Shown piece after piece: positions 24,181 to 25,366 of a stretch of 25,366 bases of DNA (position 1 is the stretch's first letter; each line of letters starts with the position of its first letter). The notes beneath the pieces are model-generated. The model was given only the letters and a program-made list of their open reading frames with translations, was not told the origin of the DNA and searched no databases. The position numbers and the translations under genes are program-made. Where the stretch lies: positions 1-25,366 of the forward strand of contig CAKQKA010000011.1 in assembly GCA_934247855.1 (NCBI GenBank), read 5' to 3'. The DNA comes from an uncultured Clostridia bacterium. GTDB taxonomy: Bacteria; Bacillota; Clostridia; Christensenellales; Borkfalkiaceae.

Positions 24181-24224
24181 AAAAACTCGCCGATGATCTG
24201 CTTAAAAACCGATTATCGGCGAGT
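24181..24224 (-). terminator. Intrinsic terminator of the M42 aminopeptidase gene
   Basis: ACTCGCCGAT (24185-24194) and ATCGGCGAGT (24215-24224) form a perfect 10-bp stem. On the - strand it is followed by a run of T residues (24185 down to 24181), 9 nt after the stop codon. With the + strand terminator it makes a convergent pair. Confidence 0.88.
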
Positions 24225-24232
24225 TCAACTAT

Positions 24233-25276
24233 TTATAGATCAAGCAAACCGAGGTATGCAAGTATCAAAGTAATGGTGTTGGTAATACCGTCTATATGAG
24301 TGCGTTCCATGCCGTGCGACGCGTGAACGCCTGTGCCGATGAGCGCACCGGGAACGTCGTGCCCCGCAGTCCACATAGCGTCCACGTCCGAGCCGTAGTA
24401 GGGGTAGATATCTACCGCATAAGAAAGATTATGCTTTTTGGCGAGCGCGATAAGCTTGTTGGTAAAATCGTAATCGTACGGTCCGTGCGAATCTTTTGCG
24501 CAAATGCTCACTTGTCTTTCGGTGCAGTTGAGGTCTTTGCCGACGCACCCCATATCCACGCCGAGCATTTTTACGATGCCGCCCGGGATATAACTTGCGC
24601 CGTGTCCGAGTTCTTCGTACATGGTTATGAGCATTTTTATCGTGTATTCCGGCTTCAGGTTGTAATCTTTCATTATTTTCAGCACGGTAATGAGTGCCGC
24701 GACGCTCGCTTTGTCGTCGATAAAACGCGATTTCATATAACCCGAATCGGTAACGGTAAACTTGGTGTCGAGGGCAACGTAGTCGCCCGTGCCGATGCCG
24801 AGTTTTTTAAAATCATCGGGCGATTTAACATCCTCGTCCAGCCTTATATACATATTTTCTTCGGTATGGTTAAGAGTATCGCTGTCGGTAAAAACGTGTT
24901 TGGACGGGCTTACCGAAAGAAAAGTCCCCGTATATTTTTTACCGTTTCTGGTAATTATCGTGCAATATTCTCCGTCGTAGGTCGAAAGCACGGGACCGCC
25001 TATGCGCGTAAAATTTATCTTATCGCCCGTAAAAGAGCGAACCATCGCGCCGAGCGTATCGGCGTGCGCGCAAAGCCCCAACGCTTCTTTCTTTTTGCCG
25101 TGAACGGTAAGTACGAAGCAGCCTTTCGCCGTGCGCGAAAATTCCGCGCCGTTCTCATTGGCAAACTCTTTTATAACTTCCGCGATTTCGGTATAATAAC
25201 CCGTGGGGCTGGGAACCGAGAATATCTTTTCGGCGGTTTGAAAATAATAATCTTTATACTTGTTTACGTCAATCAT
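24233..25276 (-). CDS. M42 family metallopeptidase (glutamyl/leucyl aminopeptidase-like)
   Basis: A 347-residue cytoplasmic enzyme of typical M42 length, which removes N-terminal residues from peptides, usually as a large tetrahedral complex with two metals. Visible metal-site candidates: His71 and Asp73 (CAHADTLG), Asp187 (RFIDDKAS), Glu221/Glu222 (MYEELGHG), Asp241 (GVDMG) and a C-terminal His (His318 or His321 in GVHASHGMERTH). The N-terminus has the usual SVPSPTGYYTEI. AAGGAGC lies about 5 nt before the ATG on the - strand. M42 members are hard to tell apart, so leucyl, glutamyl or deblocking specificity is open. It is convergent with the + strand genes. Confidence 0.92.
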   Translation of the reverse strand: MIDVNKYKDYYFQTAEKIFSVPSPTGYYTEIAEVIKEFANENGAEFSRTAKGCFVLTVHGKKKEALGLCAHADTLGAMVRSFTGDKINFTRIGGPVLSTYDGEYCTIITRNGKKYTGTFLSVSPSKHVFTDSDTLNHTEENMYIRLDEDVKSPDDFKKLGIGTGDYVALDTKFTVTDSGYMKSRFIDDKASVAALITVLKIMKDYNLKPEYTIKMLITMYEELGHGASYIPGGIVKMLGVDMGCVGKDLNCTERQVSICAKDSHGPYDYDFTNKLIALAKKHNLSYAVDIYPYYGSDVDAMWTAGHDVPGALIGTGVHASHGMERTHIDGITNTITLILAYLGLLDL

Positions 25277-25366
25277 AATTGCTCCTTATTAGCCAGTGGT
25301 GATAGCGTTAGAACCCACCGAAAAGGCGACTTTTTAGTCCTTTTCCGCGACCGTTCGGGCGCAGTA
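25277..25366 (-). other. Upstream region of the aminopeptidase gene, cut by the window edge
   Basis: On the - strand an imperfect hairpin AAAAGG-ACT/AGT-CCTTTT (about 25321-25344) and a small GGTG/CACC dyad lie before AAGGAGC. Two - strand frames enter from the edge: one stops at 25334, the other stays open to overlap the aminopeptidase start. Neither can be judged from so little sequence. No clear promoter is seen. Confidence 0.3.

Noticed and set aside
25277..25366. - strand coding tail overlapping the aminopeptidase start
   Set aside because: Two frames enter from the edge, both too short to judge, and hairpins are present; not called as a gene.

Overview
The window looks like a chromosomal stretch from an anaerobic Clostridia-type Firmicute, probably uncultured. 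The evidence is moderately low GC, strong AGGAGG-type ribosome binding sites, TTGACA/TATAAT promoters, a SipW-type signal peptidase with TasA/camelysin-like substrates, an FprA flavo-diiron protein and a lipoprotein solute-binding sensor. The taxonomic call is inference. No tRNA, rRNA, CRISPR array, integrase or transposase is visible.

Left part (1-5740), carbohydrate-related: the tail of a probable SGNH/CE2-like esterase; a regulator joining a LacI-like sensor domain to a LuxR-type HTH; then a two-gene operon of a DUF5107-TPR protein and an aldose-1-epimerase-like protein that overlap by 8 nt. Clear promoters precede the regulator and the DUF5107 gene, and each unit ends in a terminator.

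Middle part (5740-16660), a surface-fibre operon. A gene-free leader of about 600 nt holds a degenerate intergenic repeat, a strong promoter, a sequence matching the class I cyclic di-GMP (GEMM-I) riboswitch, and two tandem intrinsic terminators with nearly the same 10-bp stem. Downstream, all on the + strand, lie a TasA-like putative major subunit, a second camelysin-like protein with a cytoplasmic N-terminal extension, a SipW-type signal peptidase with a long acidic tail, two further SipW-substrate-like proteins and a 2006-residue surface protein with GLUG-like repeats. Several junctions overlap or nearly touch.

Right-middle part (16661-23234), a signalling operon with its own promoter: a GGDEF-REC-HD-GYP protein (cyclic di-GMP synthesis and breakdown), a family 3 solute-binding lipoprotein with no permease, a hybrid histidine kinase, a stand-alone Hpt protein and an FprA-type flavoprotein. 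Genes overlap or are a few bases apart.

The two halves suggest a closed circuit (inference): solute-binding lipoprotein -> hybrid kinase -> Hpt -> REC of the cyclic di-GMP enzyme -> cyclic di-GMP -> riboswitch -> surface-fibre operon. This is the most interesting feature of the window.

Right end (23235-25366): an intergenic region with hairpins and four TTACC-like repeats at exact 11-bp spacing, like a PhoP/OmpR-family operator; a small unrecognised protein whose Shine-Dalgarno is separated from its start by a hairpin; two convergent terminators; and an M42-family aminopeptidase on the - strand.
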